Part shown: in pieces, positions 30,098 to 42,427 of the stretch
How positions within the stretch are numbered: position 1 is the stretch's first letter
How the letters are laid out: every line of letters begins with the position of its first letter
Origin: Ophioderma brevispina
Taxonomy: Eukaryota; Echinodermata; Ophiuroidea; Amphilepidida; Ophiodermatidae
DNA length: 64,000 nucleotides
Assembly (NCBI GenBank): GCA_023653785.1
Contig: JAMKCH010088446.1
Coordinates: forward strand, 1-64,000
Reading direction: 5' to 3'
Made by a program: the position numbers and the translations under genes
The notes under the pieces: model-generated
Told to the model about the DNA's origin: nothing
Database searches by the model: none
What the model saw: the letters and a program-made list of their open reading frames with translations, nothing else

Positions 30098-33000
30098 GCA
30101 TAATTTAGGTCAACAACCCAAATGGGAAAAGACACAGATCTGTTGATAGAACTTCTCCAATATGCAGACGAGGGTTTGTTGTAAGGACTTGTATTTGCTG
30201 ACAGACATATAGAGAAAAGAGTGTATGATATCAATATCTGCTGAAGCAGTATTCAGTGAGAACATGGGCGCATACCGTTCTTGCCAATGCATTCAGGTGT
30301 GCTAATACTTCAAGATATTTGGGGTTGGCAAAAAATGTTTCCTCAAAGTCCATCAATTGGTAATCCGGGTTACGAGCTTGTTCCAGAGCTGTTAACTACA
30401 ATAGATCCTTAATCAATAGGAAGATGAAGGCTGCAACCAATGGTGTCGTGTTCATGATACAGCATCATAAATTTGGAATCATTCGATAAAGGTGCTTTCA
30501 AAAAAAAAAGTTTCACAACAGCTTGTGGCCATTCATATAACAAGTGTTTTGGCCACATTTGGTGTGATGAGCTGAATAATTGTGAAATTGTACTTTATGG
30601 TCAAGGGAATTTCACCATTACAATGTAAAGAACTAATATGTGATAGATTCAGAGGTGATAATAAATCAATATGGCGTGAATTTTCGACAAATGCACACTA
30701 AAATCATTTAATTTGAATAGATTTTCTAATGCCGGGTTTGTAAAGAACCTGAGTGTTCCCCATGTCGTGAGGAGAGTGTAGATACAATAGGACATGTACG
30801 GAATAAATCGTGAACTTGTAGACGAGGCCGTTTGGGTATAGTGCTGAACAAATGTGATACACAGCAATGGAGACCAAAAGAACCAAGGGGGGTTGGAAAA
30901 TCAGTCACACAGCACTGAATTATATGACACGAAATAATACAAATGGCACTTCATTTTGTCATTGTCATATGCCTGATGCTCTAAATCAGGCGTATGATGG
31001 CAGACAGCGGCATGGTAAGAAAAAGGTGGCTTTAAAAAACTTCACAACAACCATCTTAATGTATTTATTCTGCATACCAATAGTAAAAAAAAAATATAAC
31101 ACCCTATTTGTAATTTTGGCCATGTGGTTACGACATAAAAGAATTTACTTTTTAAACATGGTGGCTGGCAGCCGATGGATTTTAGAGGTAAAAATAATTA
31201 TCTCAACTTCGATAAAATCATTTGAGGATTGTAATGCTTAGAATTGTAGGAAATGACATCCTTTTTGTCCTTGGCCCATCCGGTACCAGAGATACAAGCT
31301 TTTACTTTCCCACATGGCGGGATGGCGGCCCAGGATGGATTTAGAGATGATATTTTAACTTTAGAGGTCAAAATAATATCTCAACTGCATAAAACTTTAA
31401 TGGATGGTATGCTAAATTAGTAGGAAAAGAATTTGGTGTTCCTTTGTTCATTTATGCAGAGATATGAGGATTTTCTTGCACTTTTTGATATAAACACACC
31501 TCGAAAAGTTTTTACAGGCTCGCCGAACAATATATGAAAATATAGATCTATAAAAACAATGATGCTACTACGTAAAAATATGGTGCTTTTGTCTATTTTC
31601 TTAGAAAAATCCTATTTTCTTAATTTTTTAGTCGGCCGCCAAAAAAGGACCTTCCCCCCCAAAAAAAAACCCCCAATTAATACAACTTTTACCCAAAAAG
31701 TACATCTTGACTATATGCAATCTATAAAAAAATAAAGATCTATGATTAAAAATACCACACCTCAGATCCTAGTGTTTTTTGGCTTAAAATATAAAAATCG
31801 GGGATTTTTCTTAATTTTTAGGCCCCAAATAGAGTTTTTTGGCAAAAAACCCCTGCCACCAAATTTTTTTTACCACAACCTTTTTTTTTTTTTTTTAAAT
31901 TATACATTATTTATCATTCTAAAAAAAGTGGTTGATTTGTTTTGTCCGAGGGGAGGGTTTCCCGACCAATTTGCATTCCTGACCGCTCCACTAATCGCAT
32001 AATTTAGGTCAACAGCCCAAATTGGAAAAGACACAGAGCTGTTGATACTAACTTCTCCAATAGCAAGAGGGCTGTAGATGAACTTTTAACTTTTGGTCTG
32101 ACAGACACAATAGAGAAAATATGTGTATGATATTAATTCCTCTGAAGCGCTTAGTCAGTGATAACATTTGCTCCCTACCTGTTCTTTGCCAATGCAATTT
32201 TCAGGTGTGATACTGACTTCAAGAATATTTGGGGTTGGCAAAAAAATCTGTTTTTCCTCAGAATCATCCATGGTAATCCTGTGTTTACGGCGTTCCAAAG
32301 TATGTTGTACTACCAAAATAGACCCTTAATCGATAGAAAGATGAAGGCTTCAACCCACAGGTGTCCGTGTTCAATGATTCAGCAATCATAATCTTTGGAA
32401 TCATTACGCTAGAGGTTCCTTTCCAAAAAAAAGTTTCACAACAGCTTGTGGACATTCCTACTACAAGTGTTGTGGCCCCATTTTGGTTGATGAGCTGAAT
32501 AATGTGAAATTGTACTTTCTGTTCAAGGATTTCACAATTACACTGTAAAGAACAGTAAATGGGATCGATTCCGAGGTGATAATAAATCTATATGGCTCTG
32601 AATTTTCGAAAATTGCCACAAAAATCATTTTAAATTTGAATAGATTCTAAAAAAAAAATGCCGGTGTAATTTTGAAACCAGTGTCCCTCATTAGAGAGTG
32701 TCCTAGCTACCATAGCGACATGTACGGAATAACCATAACATTGTTATACTAGGCCATTTTGTTATAAGTGGCTGACACAAATGATGCATACAGCATATAG
32801 ACCACAATAGCCATAGGTTGGTATGATACTCAGTCACACAGACACTGATTATATGACACCGAAAGTAATAGAAAATGGCACTTCAGTTTGTCATTGTCAT
32901 CTGCCTGATGCTAAATTAGTTGAGGATTTTATGGCGACCGTGGCCATTTGTAGACATCAATGTGCTCTAAAAACTTAACAACAACCATCTTAATGAATTT

Positions 33001-33526
33001 CTTATGCTACAATTAGTAAAAAAAATATAACACCATATTTGTCATTTTGGCCCATGTGGTACCAGAAATAAAAGAATTTATACTTTTAAACATGGTGGCT
33101 GGCAGCCATATTGGATTTAGAGGTCAAAATAATATCTCAACTTCATAAAATCCATTTTAATGGATTTGTAATGCTAGAATTAGTAGGAAATGACATCTTT
33201 TTGTCCTTTTGGCCCATCCGGTACCAGAGATACAAGAATTTGTACTTTCCAACATGGCGGATGGCGGCCACATTGGATTTAGAGATGATATTTTAACTTT
33301 AGAGGTCAAAATAATATCTCAACTTCATAAAACTAATTTTAATGGATTTGTTATGCTAAAATTAGTAGGAAAAGACATCTTGTTTGTCCTTTTAGTTCAT
33401 TTATTGCCAGAGATATGAGGATTTATGTTTTTCAAAATGGCGGATGGCGGCCATTTTGTTTGTCATAGTTTGAACACTTTCTGGGACTTCGATTTTGTGC
33501 AACTTTTGATATATTGTTAAGCTGAC
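30098..33526. repeat. Direct duplication of the element's right part
   Basis: Copy 1 (30098-31492) and copy 2 (31997-33526) both start GCATAATTTAGGTCAACA and stay collinear through GATATTTGGGGTTGGCAAAA and ATGGCGG subrepeats. They differ by very many single-base indels. Copy 1 also lacks ~80 bp near its end. Between them (31493-31996) is an A/C-homopolymer-rich stretch with runs such as CCCCCCCAAAAAAAAA. Confidence 0.85.
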
Positions 33527-33566
33527 CTTAAACTACCAGAAAATGCCAAAAAAACCTTCTGTTGCA

Positions 33567-34416
33567 ATTTTTTTTGGGTCATGTGCTATCTTTACTCTAC
33601 TATAAGGAAGACTTTAAATATGAATTCAGCTAGCTGTTACACAACTGCATGGGCTGAAGAGGTATAAATGCCAATAGCTGATGGGTTGTCAAGAGAGGAA
33701 GAAACAACAATATTCCATGAACTAAACTTGTGAATACTGTAAATAAAGAGCTGACAGAAGTAGGAATCACTCATGGTGACATGTGTCAAACCACTCATCC
33801 CTCTAGGTATTACAAGTTATTGAAGTCACTTTGAAATCAATACTTTTACAGTTTTGTTTGACAATTCTAAAATTGTGCAATTTGATGGTCATATTCATAA
33901 TCACCATGAAAAATGCATTCAAATGAGTACAAACAAACATATCTAATAGCAGGTAATTTAGAGGAGAAACAAGGTCATTGGGAGGGTCACACACCTTTAA
34001 GAAAGACTGCATAAATAACAAACAGATACAAACACCACATAACCTTCCATCGACATAATTGTGGCAATTTAAAATATCAGCATTTTGTCTAACACAATAC
34101 ATGTTTCGCACATCTAATTAAACTGCAGATACTTTCATGTACAAACACACCATCAAGAAACTCTCATTTCTTTGCTATCATGCAACAGGTGCCTGAAATA
34201 TTAGTTTTTCTCAGAAGATCTTGATACTGTCAGCCTGCCAAGCATGGAAATTACTAGGTTTGACCAGCATCCCGGTGAGAAATCAGCACCCGACAAAATT
34301 CACCGCCCAGCACAGACTATTTCCATAGAAGCACTGGCCATTTTTTCCCTTGCAGTGGAGATATGTACTCAGCCTGAAAATTTAAAATAAAGTGATGGAC
34401 ACTTCTGATTTACATA
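33567..34416. other. Non-coding, nothing recognised
   Basis: AT-rich intron sequence, only short chance frames. Confidence 0.45.
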
Positions 34417-34699
34417 TCGAGGGTTGACAATCCGAAAGATGTAACTCAGCACTGAAAGAAATATTAAAGAATTTCTTTAATTCTGCTGTTCATAATTAAA
34501 AATTGTTCTTTGTTTACTAAAGTTTATATAATGTTTGCTTACAGTACCATATATGAGCTTTATGAGATGTTTACATTTTGAGTAATGGATAGATTTGCTT
34601 AGTAGAAAATAGTAAACATCACATTTCTCAAAAGCAATGTTACAGCAGAATTAAGATAATTCGTTAATATTTCTTTCAGTGCTGATTGTCAACCCTCAA
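34417..34699. mobile_element. TA-flanked MITE (mariner-like)
   Basis: TA dinucleotides flank 283 bp whose ends TCGAGGGTTGACAATC and GATTGTCAACCCTCAA are inverted. The homology runs about 60 bp inward through CAGCACTGAAAGAAATATTA. TA duplication fits Tc1/mariner. Confidence 0.82.
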
Positions 34700-35115
34700 T
34701 ATACTCCTTTAAGCAGTACGTACCCTAACAATCATAACTAGCTGAAAATTGCAGCCATTTTAGGCAAATCCAAGCCTTTTTTGAGGAGTCAACTTAGGTG
34801 TGTGGGTGGTAATTAGAGGTGTGAAACCTACATCTCCCTCAAATTTTGAAAATACCATGTTTTGGTAACTTGTAATCTTACTGAACATACATGGGCAATT
34901 TCAAGAGATTTCAAAACTGTTTGTGAGTACTTTTACAGAAATTGACACTATGTCATTATACATTGCTATATGCTATCTACTGCAGATAGCACTGTTGACA
35001 GCATAAAATATCATCACAGCTATGTGAAGTGCATAATCCCTGGTGATTAAGCTTCCATTTTTGCCATTTACCAGTTCATAGTCACCTGGCACCTCTGATG
35101 AGGTGTGGCCATTTA

Positions 35116-35392
35116 GTCACCCTGGGTCACTGGGAACCCTGATGAATTCAGCAGTCTTCACAGAATAAAATGCAAGTCCACATGCACATTTTCTGTAAAG
35201 ACTGTAGAATTCTTCAGGGTCACAAGTGCCCCAAGCCAGTGACCCTGGGTCACTGGACTAGTATCCCTAATTTATTCAGTAGTCTTTATGGTACTTAGTA
35301 TTAGTAAGCTTACATGCAGCTAGCACTTTATTCCATAAGACTGCTGAATTCATTGGGATTACCAGTGATCCAGGGTCACTAAATGAAATGTG
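35116..35392. mobile_element. Foldback MITE, AGTCACCCTGGGTCACTGG ends
   Basis: The arms 35116-35160 and 35348-35392 are inverted with few mismatches, sharing TGAATTCAGCAGTCTT. The CCCTGGGTCACTGG end motif is repeated inside near 35240. Non-coding. Confidence 0.75.
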
Positions 35393-35504
35393 TCTCAAAA
35401 TTTGGGGACCAATGGAACCATACAAATAAAAAAGAAAGAGTGGAACTATATGGACTCTATAGTGTTTTTTCATTGTTTTGAAGTTTGTTTTAAGGCTTAG
35501 CATT

Positions 35505-35773
35505 GAGTACATTGGAGTAGCACATATTGTATATTTCTAAAAACATCATGGGGCAAATTAAAAAAAATCACATAGGTCATAGCTTATTTTATAAAAAAAA
35601 AGAAAAAGCATAGCACATAGCTTTTAGCCAAAGAAGCTGAGAAAAAGTTCTTTTTTGGCCCAATGATTCACTGCTGTTAAACAAAATAAGCTATGTATGA
35701 CCTATGTGATTTTCTTTTTGAATTTGTGCCATGGTGCAATACAATATATAATATGTGCTACTCCAATGTATTC
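35505..35773. mobile_element. Foldback MITE with ~88 bp arms
   Basis: The arms (about 35505-35592 and 35683-35773) are inverted: GTAGCACATATTGTATAT against ATATAATATGTGCTAC, and TCACATAGGTCATAGCTTAT against ATAAGCTATGTATGACCTAT. Short A-rich loop, non-coding. Confidence 0.78.
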
Positions 35774-37328
35774 TGTTTTTCAAGGCAATGTATTTTCGAA
35801 TTAGACGACAACTACAGACCGATTCATAGGGTTCAAAGGTCAAATTTGAATCCTCACCATCCGCTATTTACAGGTCTGTGTATTGACAGTGTAACATGTG
35901 TTATGGAATTCAATAAACACCGCAAGCCAGAAATACCTACAAACAAGAGAAAATAATATGCAAATTCAAATTTGGAATGTCCAAAACATGATTGCTTCAA
36001 TAATAAGTGTGTGGGTGGGCTGGTGTAATGATTGATTCACTTGGCCTTTCGTCAATGCAGGCCAGGGTATGATTCCTAGTTGATAAATTATAAATGTGAT
36101 GTGTAAAAATCTGTCAGCTGTCGCACTTGATTCAATGTCAAGACTGCTTGTCTGTCAGTTAGAGTACTTTGTTTGATCAAACTGATCAAACTGGGAATCT
36201 CAATGGGCAGCAAGGAAATGTGCACATTACAATGGTGGTTTAATCCATATGGATTGTAATGTGCACATTCATTTACTGCTCACTGACTGTACCAGGTGGC
36301 TCAAATAAAGGACACAAAGCTAGTAGGCAGACAGCCTGCAGACAGTCTCAAAACTGATGAAGTCTGACATCTCAGCTAGGAATAAGTGCATGGTATAGAA
36401 TAACAGGTGTGTAATTTGCCACCATTATAGTCCAGCTAGACCAAATTGGTTTCATGCAGTAATCATGAAAACCTGTTTACATCGGTACTCGGACCGCTTG
36501 TGTCGCCTGCCGTCACGGTTTGTGAATGATAGGCCTCACATGACCTTTGACCTTGATATGTGACCTTTGATGTCATAAACAAATGAGGGTTTGCATGTAA
36601 ACTCCATAAACCAAGTTTGGTTCCAACTGAACTTCAACTTTTCAAATGAGGTCAACTTTACATTTTCAGCCTATTTTACAACTTGACCTCACATGACCTT
36701 TGACCTTGGTATTTGACATTTGACCTCATCAACAAATGAGAGGTCCCATGTTGCACCTATGATTCAAGTTTGGTTTAAATCCATCAAAGTATGTAGATAT
36801 TACAGGCAAATGTTAACCCTTTTTCACAACAACAGACATCAACAACAACAGACATCAACAACAACAACAACTACAGTGGACAAAGTGATCCCTATGTGTA
36901 CAAAAATACACTTAAAAGGAGTCTTAGTTTCATATTATTATTGGACCCTAAGGTAATCTCGCTGATATTCAGTCTTCATTTTCTTAACTTCCTACTCACT
37001 GTCATTATTACTCACTGTCATTATTTATTATTGTTAACATTTTATTTAAACAGTAGCTGTCTCAGCATCAATAGCCTGCTTCCCTGAGGGCTGTGTCATA
37101 TCACAATAAATAATGTACAATCATATAAATAGGATAATATAAAGGCTTACAATTCAAAGCAAAACATCAAGTAAATCGAGACACTATTGTATAGTGAACA
37201 TAAGAAAGGACAGCCTGGGGTTATCTTTATATGTAAACATTGAAAGACTTAGAAAGTTCATTAGATCTAACTTCAGATGGTAGGCTGTTCCACGATACCT
37301 AGGGAGCAAGATAGGAGTACCTGACATG
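35774..37328. other. Non-coding with hairpin and (CAA)n repeat
   Basis: Contains a 16 bp hairpin ATGTGCACATTACAAT / ATTGTAATGTGCACAT (36218-36233 and 36254-36269). Two TCACATGACCTTTGACCTT units lie at about 36535 and 36690, and a (CAA)n microsatellite at about 36825-36872. No gene seen. Confidence 0.65.
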
Positions 37329-37803
37329 CCCGGGGGTGTACTCAGTGGAAAAGAGTAGGTACATATGTGCCACTGATATGGGTCGCATTTTCACCCTGTA
37401 CCATAAAGATGAGTCATTTTTCCCACCATGCTACTATAAAGATGGGTCAATTTGTAGGGCATTGCTACTATATAAGTGAGTCCATTTTTTGTCCCCGCCG
37501 AACAAAGTTTACTATGAAAATGGATCAATTTTTCAGATTTCGGTAAAATCACATTAAAAATGGTAGATTTTTCTGATTTTCCGACCAAAAATACTATGAA
37601 AATGGGCTGATTTTTGCTAGGATTACTATGAAAATGGTGTGAAATTTCAAAGCCAACTATAGAAATGAGTCGTAATTTCCGAACCAACTATATAAATGGG
37701 TCATATAGTTGTACAATTTGGTCACTCTAAACATGGGTCGATTTTTTTACCTGGTGGACGCACACCTGTACCAAATTTTGGGTCGAGTACCCCCTCCCCC
37801 GGC
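37329..37803. mobile_element. hAT-like non-autonomous element
   Basis: The ends CCCGGGGGTGTACTCAG and GGGTCGAGTACCCCCTCCCCCGG are inverted. CTGACAT(G/A) is repeated on both sides (37321-37328 and 37804-37811), fitting an 8 bp hAT-type target duplication. The body consists of degenerate repeats of (A)CTATgAAAATGGgTCA. Transposase absent. Confidence 0.72.
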
Positions 37804-37811
37804 TGACATAT

Positions 37812-39986
37812 CGAGATCCCAAAGCTTGATGGGTATCAAAGTGTCCATCAAAGAATACCCCTAGGGTGGACAACTAAATCAACTTGCTGCACGGGGCTTG
37901 GAAATGGGGGGTTGGGGTCCAAATTTGTGGGGGTCAAATAGAGTAAATATAGTAAATTATATTTAAAGTAGTTTAAATTGGTTTACTGGTATGAAAGTAG
38001 ATATAGTCAGAAGCCGTAGTCCGGGCTCCATAGACTACATGGGAATAAAGCATGAAACTAATGTTGCATGAAGAGTCAACTGAATCAAGTGCTGTATTCT
38101 CTATTGTTGTAGGTGGACTATGATCCGGCGGACTGTAAAACCTTATACACCATTCCATAGGTGCATTTGATTGTCTGTACATGAACATAATGTGGTTATG
38201 GGATGAATTCTATAACTTGAGGGTTGGAAATATAGTCTTGAGGGACTCTACTTGTGCTTGCAGCCTGCAGAGGATGAATATTAAGGGAAAAAGAGTACAT
38301 TAAAATACTTGCAAAATTTGCTAAAATTTGATACCCAACTTGCACAATTGAAGTAAACAACTTTACCTTGCCAGACACCCCCCCACCCCATCTCCCACCA
38401 CGGACAACTACCCGACCATCACTCTATGACATTATTTACACACTTGGGTATCTTTTATATGATTTTTTTCAGTATGTAAAGCTTTTACTTTATACTATAC
38501 ACGAATCCGACGGCGACTATTCTCGCCCCTACGCCGTGGGCGGCGCACTCACCATCCGCCATGACTGGGGGGCATCTTCTGCTTTCTTGTTATACCACCG
38601 CGTTACGTGTACATGTTACCACAAAGAAGCTGGGATTAATTTGGCTCAGTTCTGACGGCCAAAAAATCAACACTATTTCAATGTTATCCATGTGCATATC
38701 ATCATGGGCGGCTCAGGAAAAAAATGTAAATTTCTGCTGCAAATAAAAACGGATAAAAAAGTTACAAAAATGGAAACGATCTGCGTGTAAAAATTTACTC
38801 TCCAATGACACCTGAAGAATGTGAATGTCTGAGCCGTCCCATATGCATCGGTTCCCAAATGGAAAAAACACGAATTCTGCCCAAGCTTCTAATGAAGTGG
38901 AATGAACTTATTTTATTTTTATTATTTTCATTTAGTTTGCTTTAAAATACGATTGTTGTTTTACAAATTCCATTTTAAAACATGGTTAGTTAAATTTAGC
39001 TCCACATGTCACGTACACGACTGTCATCACATCCATGTAGCAGTAAAAACCAAAATAAGCGTCCTTTCTAAAACAATAACAACCCGCATCGGAAGATGTC
39101 ACGTTTCTCAGCAAATACGATCGGTCTTTGGGAATATTTGATTTTCATGTACACGGATATGATCAACATTCGGTTGTTACTTTATTTTTGTATTTTTCAT
39201 ATTGAGATGAAATTTTACGGAAATGATTTTTCCACGCGGCTGTTATTACCAATTTTAACACGTATTCTAACCACAAGCGTTCCTCTCAGTCACGCAAAGT
39301 GGGCCGAGGGGGGGGGGGTGAAACTTCAATTTACAACAACAGTAAGACACTTGCCTGGAATTCCAGTTTAGGCTCAGTCCCTGATATCCTTCTTAAATCA
39401 TATACAATAAACGGTGAAAATTGTTAAAAAATGCGAAAGGAGCTTGAAAATTCTTATTTCGTTCGTTAGCTCGTAAAAGGCAATATGCGGGTGGTGTACT
39501 GTGTGTTTGGTGGCCAGGATGCCCCAGTAATGGCGGCGACGTAGAGGGTGTCATTTCGAGGGGCTTCCCCGTGGATCATGTATAAATGCTAAAAACTTCG
39601 TTTTATCTTAAAGTTGGCTACTGACTGTGGTGTATCACCCAGCAAACTTTGCCCCCCCCTATGGGACCTTTGTGCCGCAGATTGGTTTAGTGTTCACCCT
39701 AGAGTCTAGAGTTGTTGCTAGAGCATAGAATTGCTGATATGGCAACTTTGGATCTTGACATGTTTAGTTCTTCAAAATTGAGGTTTTCTCTCTGGGTATA
39801 AACTCTTTGTAAATTAAGTTATTGTGTTGGATACTAACAAAATGATGAAATAGAGACTGTGAAATGAATTAGTTATCAACTGTTTGACGTGATTACAAGC
39901 CTCATACTCCAATTCACTAGTATCAGAAGCTAGCTGATAATATTTCTCACAATGTTTCCTAATGTTTCCTAATGATGGTATTATAC
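37812..39986. other. Non-coding, nothing recognised
   Basis: Intron sequence with a C-rich patch near 38376-38400 and a poly-G run near 39309. Chance frames up to about 95 codons show no recognisable protein and no exon-like borders. Confidence 0.45.
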
Positions 39987-40146
39987 AAATACTACATGGT
40001 TAGAGTGAAATAGGGCACACTATTTTCCCGAGGTACTGGCTACGGGCCTATCACCCCGAACCCGAAGGGTGAGGGGTGATAGGCCCGCAGCCAGTGCCAA
40101 GGGAAAATAGTGTGCCCTATTTCCCGATATAAACCATGTAGTATTT
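39987..40146. repeat. 160 bp near-perfect palindrome
   Basis: The left arm from AAATACTACATGGTT runs through GAAATAGGGCACACTATTTT and GGCCTATCACCCC. It is mirrored by the right arm GGGGTGATAGGCC ... AAAATAGTGTGCCCTATTTC ... AACCATGTAGTATTT. The loop is only about 12 bp, so the whole unit can form a long hairpin. Probably the terminal part of, or a complete, MITE. Confidence 0.9.
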
Positions 40147-40293
40147 GTTTTATTACACCTCACTGTGAATCTGGGGACGAGGTTGTAGGGAAACAGTTCA
40201 ATCTATTTCCCTAGGGAAATAGTTCGCGTAATAGGAATCAGCCAATGAAATAGCATGATTATGTTCATGAATATTTATGAGGTGTAAATAAAA
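40147..40293. repeat. Second inverted repeat abutting the palindrome
   Basis: TTTTATTACACCTCA (40148-40162) and TGAGGTGTAAATAAAA (40278-40293) are inverted. In between lies the small palindrome CTATTTCCCTAGGGAAATAG (about 40203-40222). Confidence 0.75.
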
Positions 40294-40902
40294 ACAATGA
40301 TCCATCAAGATGTATCGACTGCAACCATATATTGTGTAGATACAAATTAGTGATTTCATAGTCTCTATATACCTGAACATGTTTAGGGGAGAAAAATATC
40401 TGCTTGATCACCATTTGCACATTAAGATTTGTCTTGATTTGTTATTCATGTTAAGTTAAGGGCCAGGGTTATTTCCTAAATTTGAGGTTTTTTTGGCTGC
40501 CACCCTCTCACTTGAACTTATCTTAAATTGATAAATGCTGCCCTCTATTGATGGTAAAAGGACAAGCTCACTTCTCGTGGTCTACCATTTCCCTGAAGTA
40601 TTATCATTATCAGTGACTTTTTTGCACTCCCAGTTCAGCTGCTTTAAGAATAAAACAAACTTGCAGTATAAAACAATGCAAATGTACAGGGTGTCTCCTT
40701 TTAAAAAATTTACATTAAAAATAATTCTTGTATTTCAGTATTTCTTGAACTCCAGTGCAAGTGCAGGCAGTTAGCTTCATGGAACATTTTGTTGTCCCTG
40801 CCTAAATATTTCATAAGGGACTTTGAAATGAAAGGAGGATCATATTGATAAAGGACCGGATACATGTAAAAAAATGTTAACTCAATTGGCTGTTAATTCT
40901 CT
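40294..40902. other. Non-coding, nothing recognised
   Basis: AT-rich intron, no exon. Confidence 0.45.
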
Positions 40903-42030
40903 GGTTTTCAGTCATTGCGGGTTTATATGTTGATGAATTTTAAAAAAGACTTAGAGGGAGTGGAGCTTTGAAGCTAATTCAAAATGTGGGGTCAAAGGTC
41001 AACTAAGGGTCTTGTGGAAGTTATGCCTGTTCCATCTCAAGAGATGTGGCTGATGTAAATGGCACGTGTAAATTCCAGTTCACAAATATTGTAAATTGAG
41101 AGACATAGTAAGAACGTTTGTCGGTAACACCTGACTCAACACCTGTGAAGGTCTACCAATGTTGCCATGGGTACATATGCACAATGTCTTGACCTTTCTT
41201 GGATTCAGATGCCTCTACTCTACCTTATCTGGTAAAAACTACTATCCTGGACAACCAGAGTGTGGTGGAAAATAAGAGAACAAGAAAGAGAAAGAAAAAT
41301 AAGGGAAGAAGTCATGTAGGGTAAAATTGGGTAAAAACATGTCCTTTGTTGGTTAAAGTTTTGTAGTGGGGGGAAGTAATTTGTTTTTTTTTTTTTTTTT
41401 TTTAGGCGTGGTTGAAAAAAATGGCACCTAACTTTTTTGAAATCAGCACCCCAAAATTGACAAAGTTAGCCAATAAAATCAATTTTGGCACGAAAATCCC
41501 ACGGGATCTAAATATCTGACATATCAAACGATACTATCTGGTTTTCAGTCATTGCGGGTTTATATGTTGATGAATTTTAAAAAAGACTTAGAGGGAGTGG
41601 AGCTTTGAAGCTAATTCAAAATGTGGGGTCAAAGGTCAACTAGGGTCATCTGTGGAAGTTATGCCTGTTCCATCTCAAGAGATGTGGCTGATTGTAAATG
41701 GCCACGTGTACATTCCCAGTGCACCAAATAATTGTAATTGAAGAGAACAATAGTAAAACGTTTGTCTTTTGTTAACACCTGACTCAAAACCACCTGTGAA
41801 GGTGACCAATGTTGCCATGGGTACAATGCACAATGTCTTGACCTTTCTGGATTCAGATGCCTTACTCTACCTTATCTGGTAAAAACTACTATCCTGGACA
41901 CCAGAGTGGGTGGTGGAAAATTAGAAACAAGAAGAGAAAGAAAAAAAACAAAATTAAGGGAGAAGTCATGCATTTAGGGTAAAATTGGGTAAAAACATGT
42001 CCTTTGGTGGTTAAAGTTTTTAGTGGGGGG
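40903..42030. repeat. 637 bp-offset tandem duplication, indel-rich
   Basis: Copy 1 (40903-41383) and copy 2 (41540-42028) both start GGTTTTCAGTCATTGCGGGT and end GGGGGGAAGTAATTTG. They are collinear but differ by dozens of 1-4 bp indels and few substitutions. A poly-T run and ~155 bp of other sequence separate them. This difference pattern is typical of unpolished long-read sequence or an uncollapsed haplotype rather than old divergence. Confidence 0.88.
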
Positions 42031-42257
42031 AAGTAATTTGACCTTGTGCAGATAACAGTGTGAAGATAGCGATAACAAACGTTGTGTTTTGGAATAAGGC
42101 ATATATGTGTATCGAAACGGGACAATATTTGGACAAAATGGCGATTTTCTCTGTGTTCACTTTCGGCGATAATTCGTGATTTTCGGTTCCCAGTTACTCG
42201 AAATCCATATCAGCAACAGGTAAGAAATGAAATGCATCGTATAGAGCATATCAAAAT

Positions 42258-42427
42258 CTAGGGTCGGTATTTTTTAGTTTTTCATTTTTGGTTAAAAATT
42301 GTTATTTATGTCAACCTTTGAACAATCTTGGCGTTGTTCCAAATTGAAACATGCAGATTTTGGCCTTTTTGGCAAATAATTTGATAAATAGTGCAGAATT
42401 TGAAAAAAGGGGAAATACCGACCCTAG
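42258..42427. mobile_element. 170 bp MITE, CTAGGGTCGGTATTT ends
   Basis: CTAGGGTCGGTATTT (42258) and AAATACCGACCCTAG (ending 42427) are perfect 15 bp inverted repeats around a non-coding AT-rich core. Confidence 0.8.

Larger units (their letters stand above)
27247..33566. mobile_element. Large element with ~570 bp inverted repeats
   Basis: The left end begins GCAAACAGAAGATTTCTTGG (27248). The right end, read inverted, begins GCAACAGAAGG and shares GGCATTTTCTGG and the complement of GTTTGAACACTTT. Inverted homology continues about 570 bp inward (27247-27815 with about 33000-33566) and consists of ~145 bp subrepeats, each with ATGGCGGATGGCGGCC and GGCCCATCCGGTACCAGA. The interior (27.8-30.1 kb) has no long frame but shows a decayed minus-strand coding signal. 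The right part (30.1-31.5 kb) is repeated at 32.0-33.5 kb. Class unclear; the subrepeat-bearing long termini recall Foldback-type DNA transposons. Confidence 0.75.
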
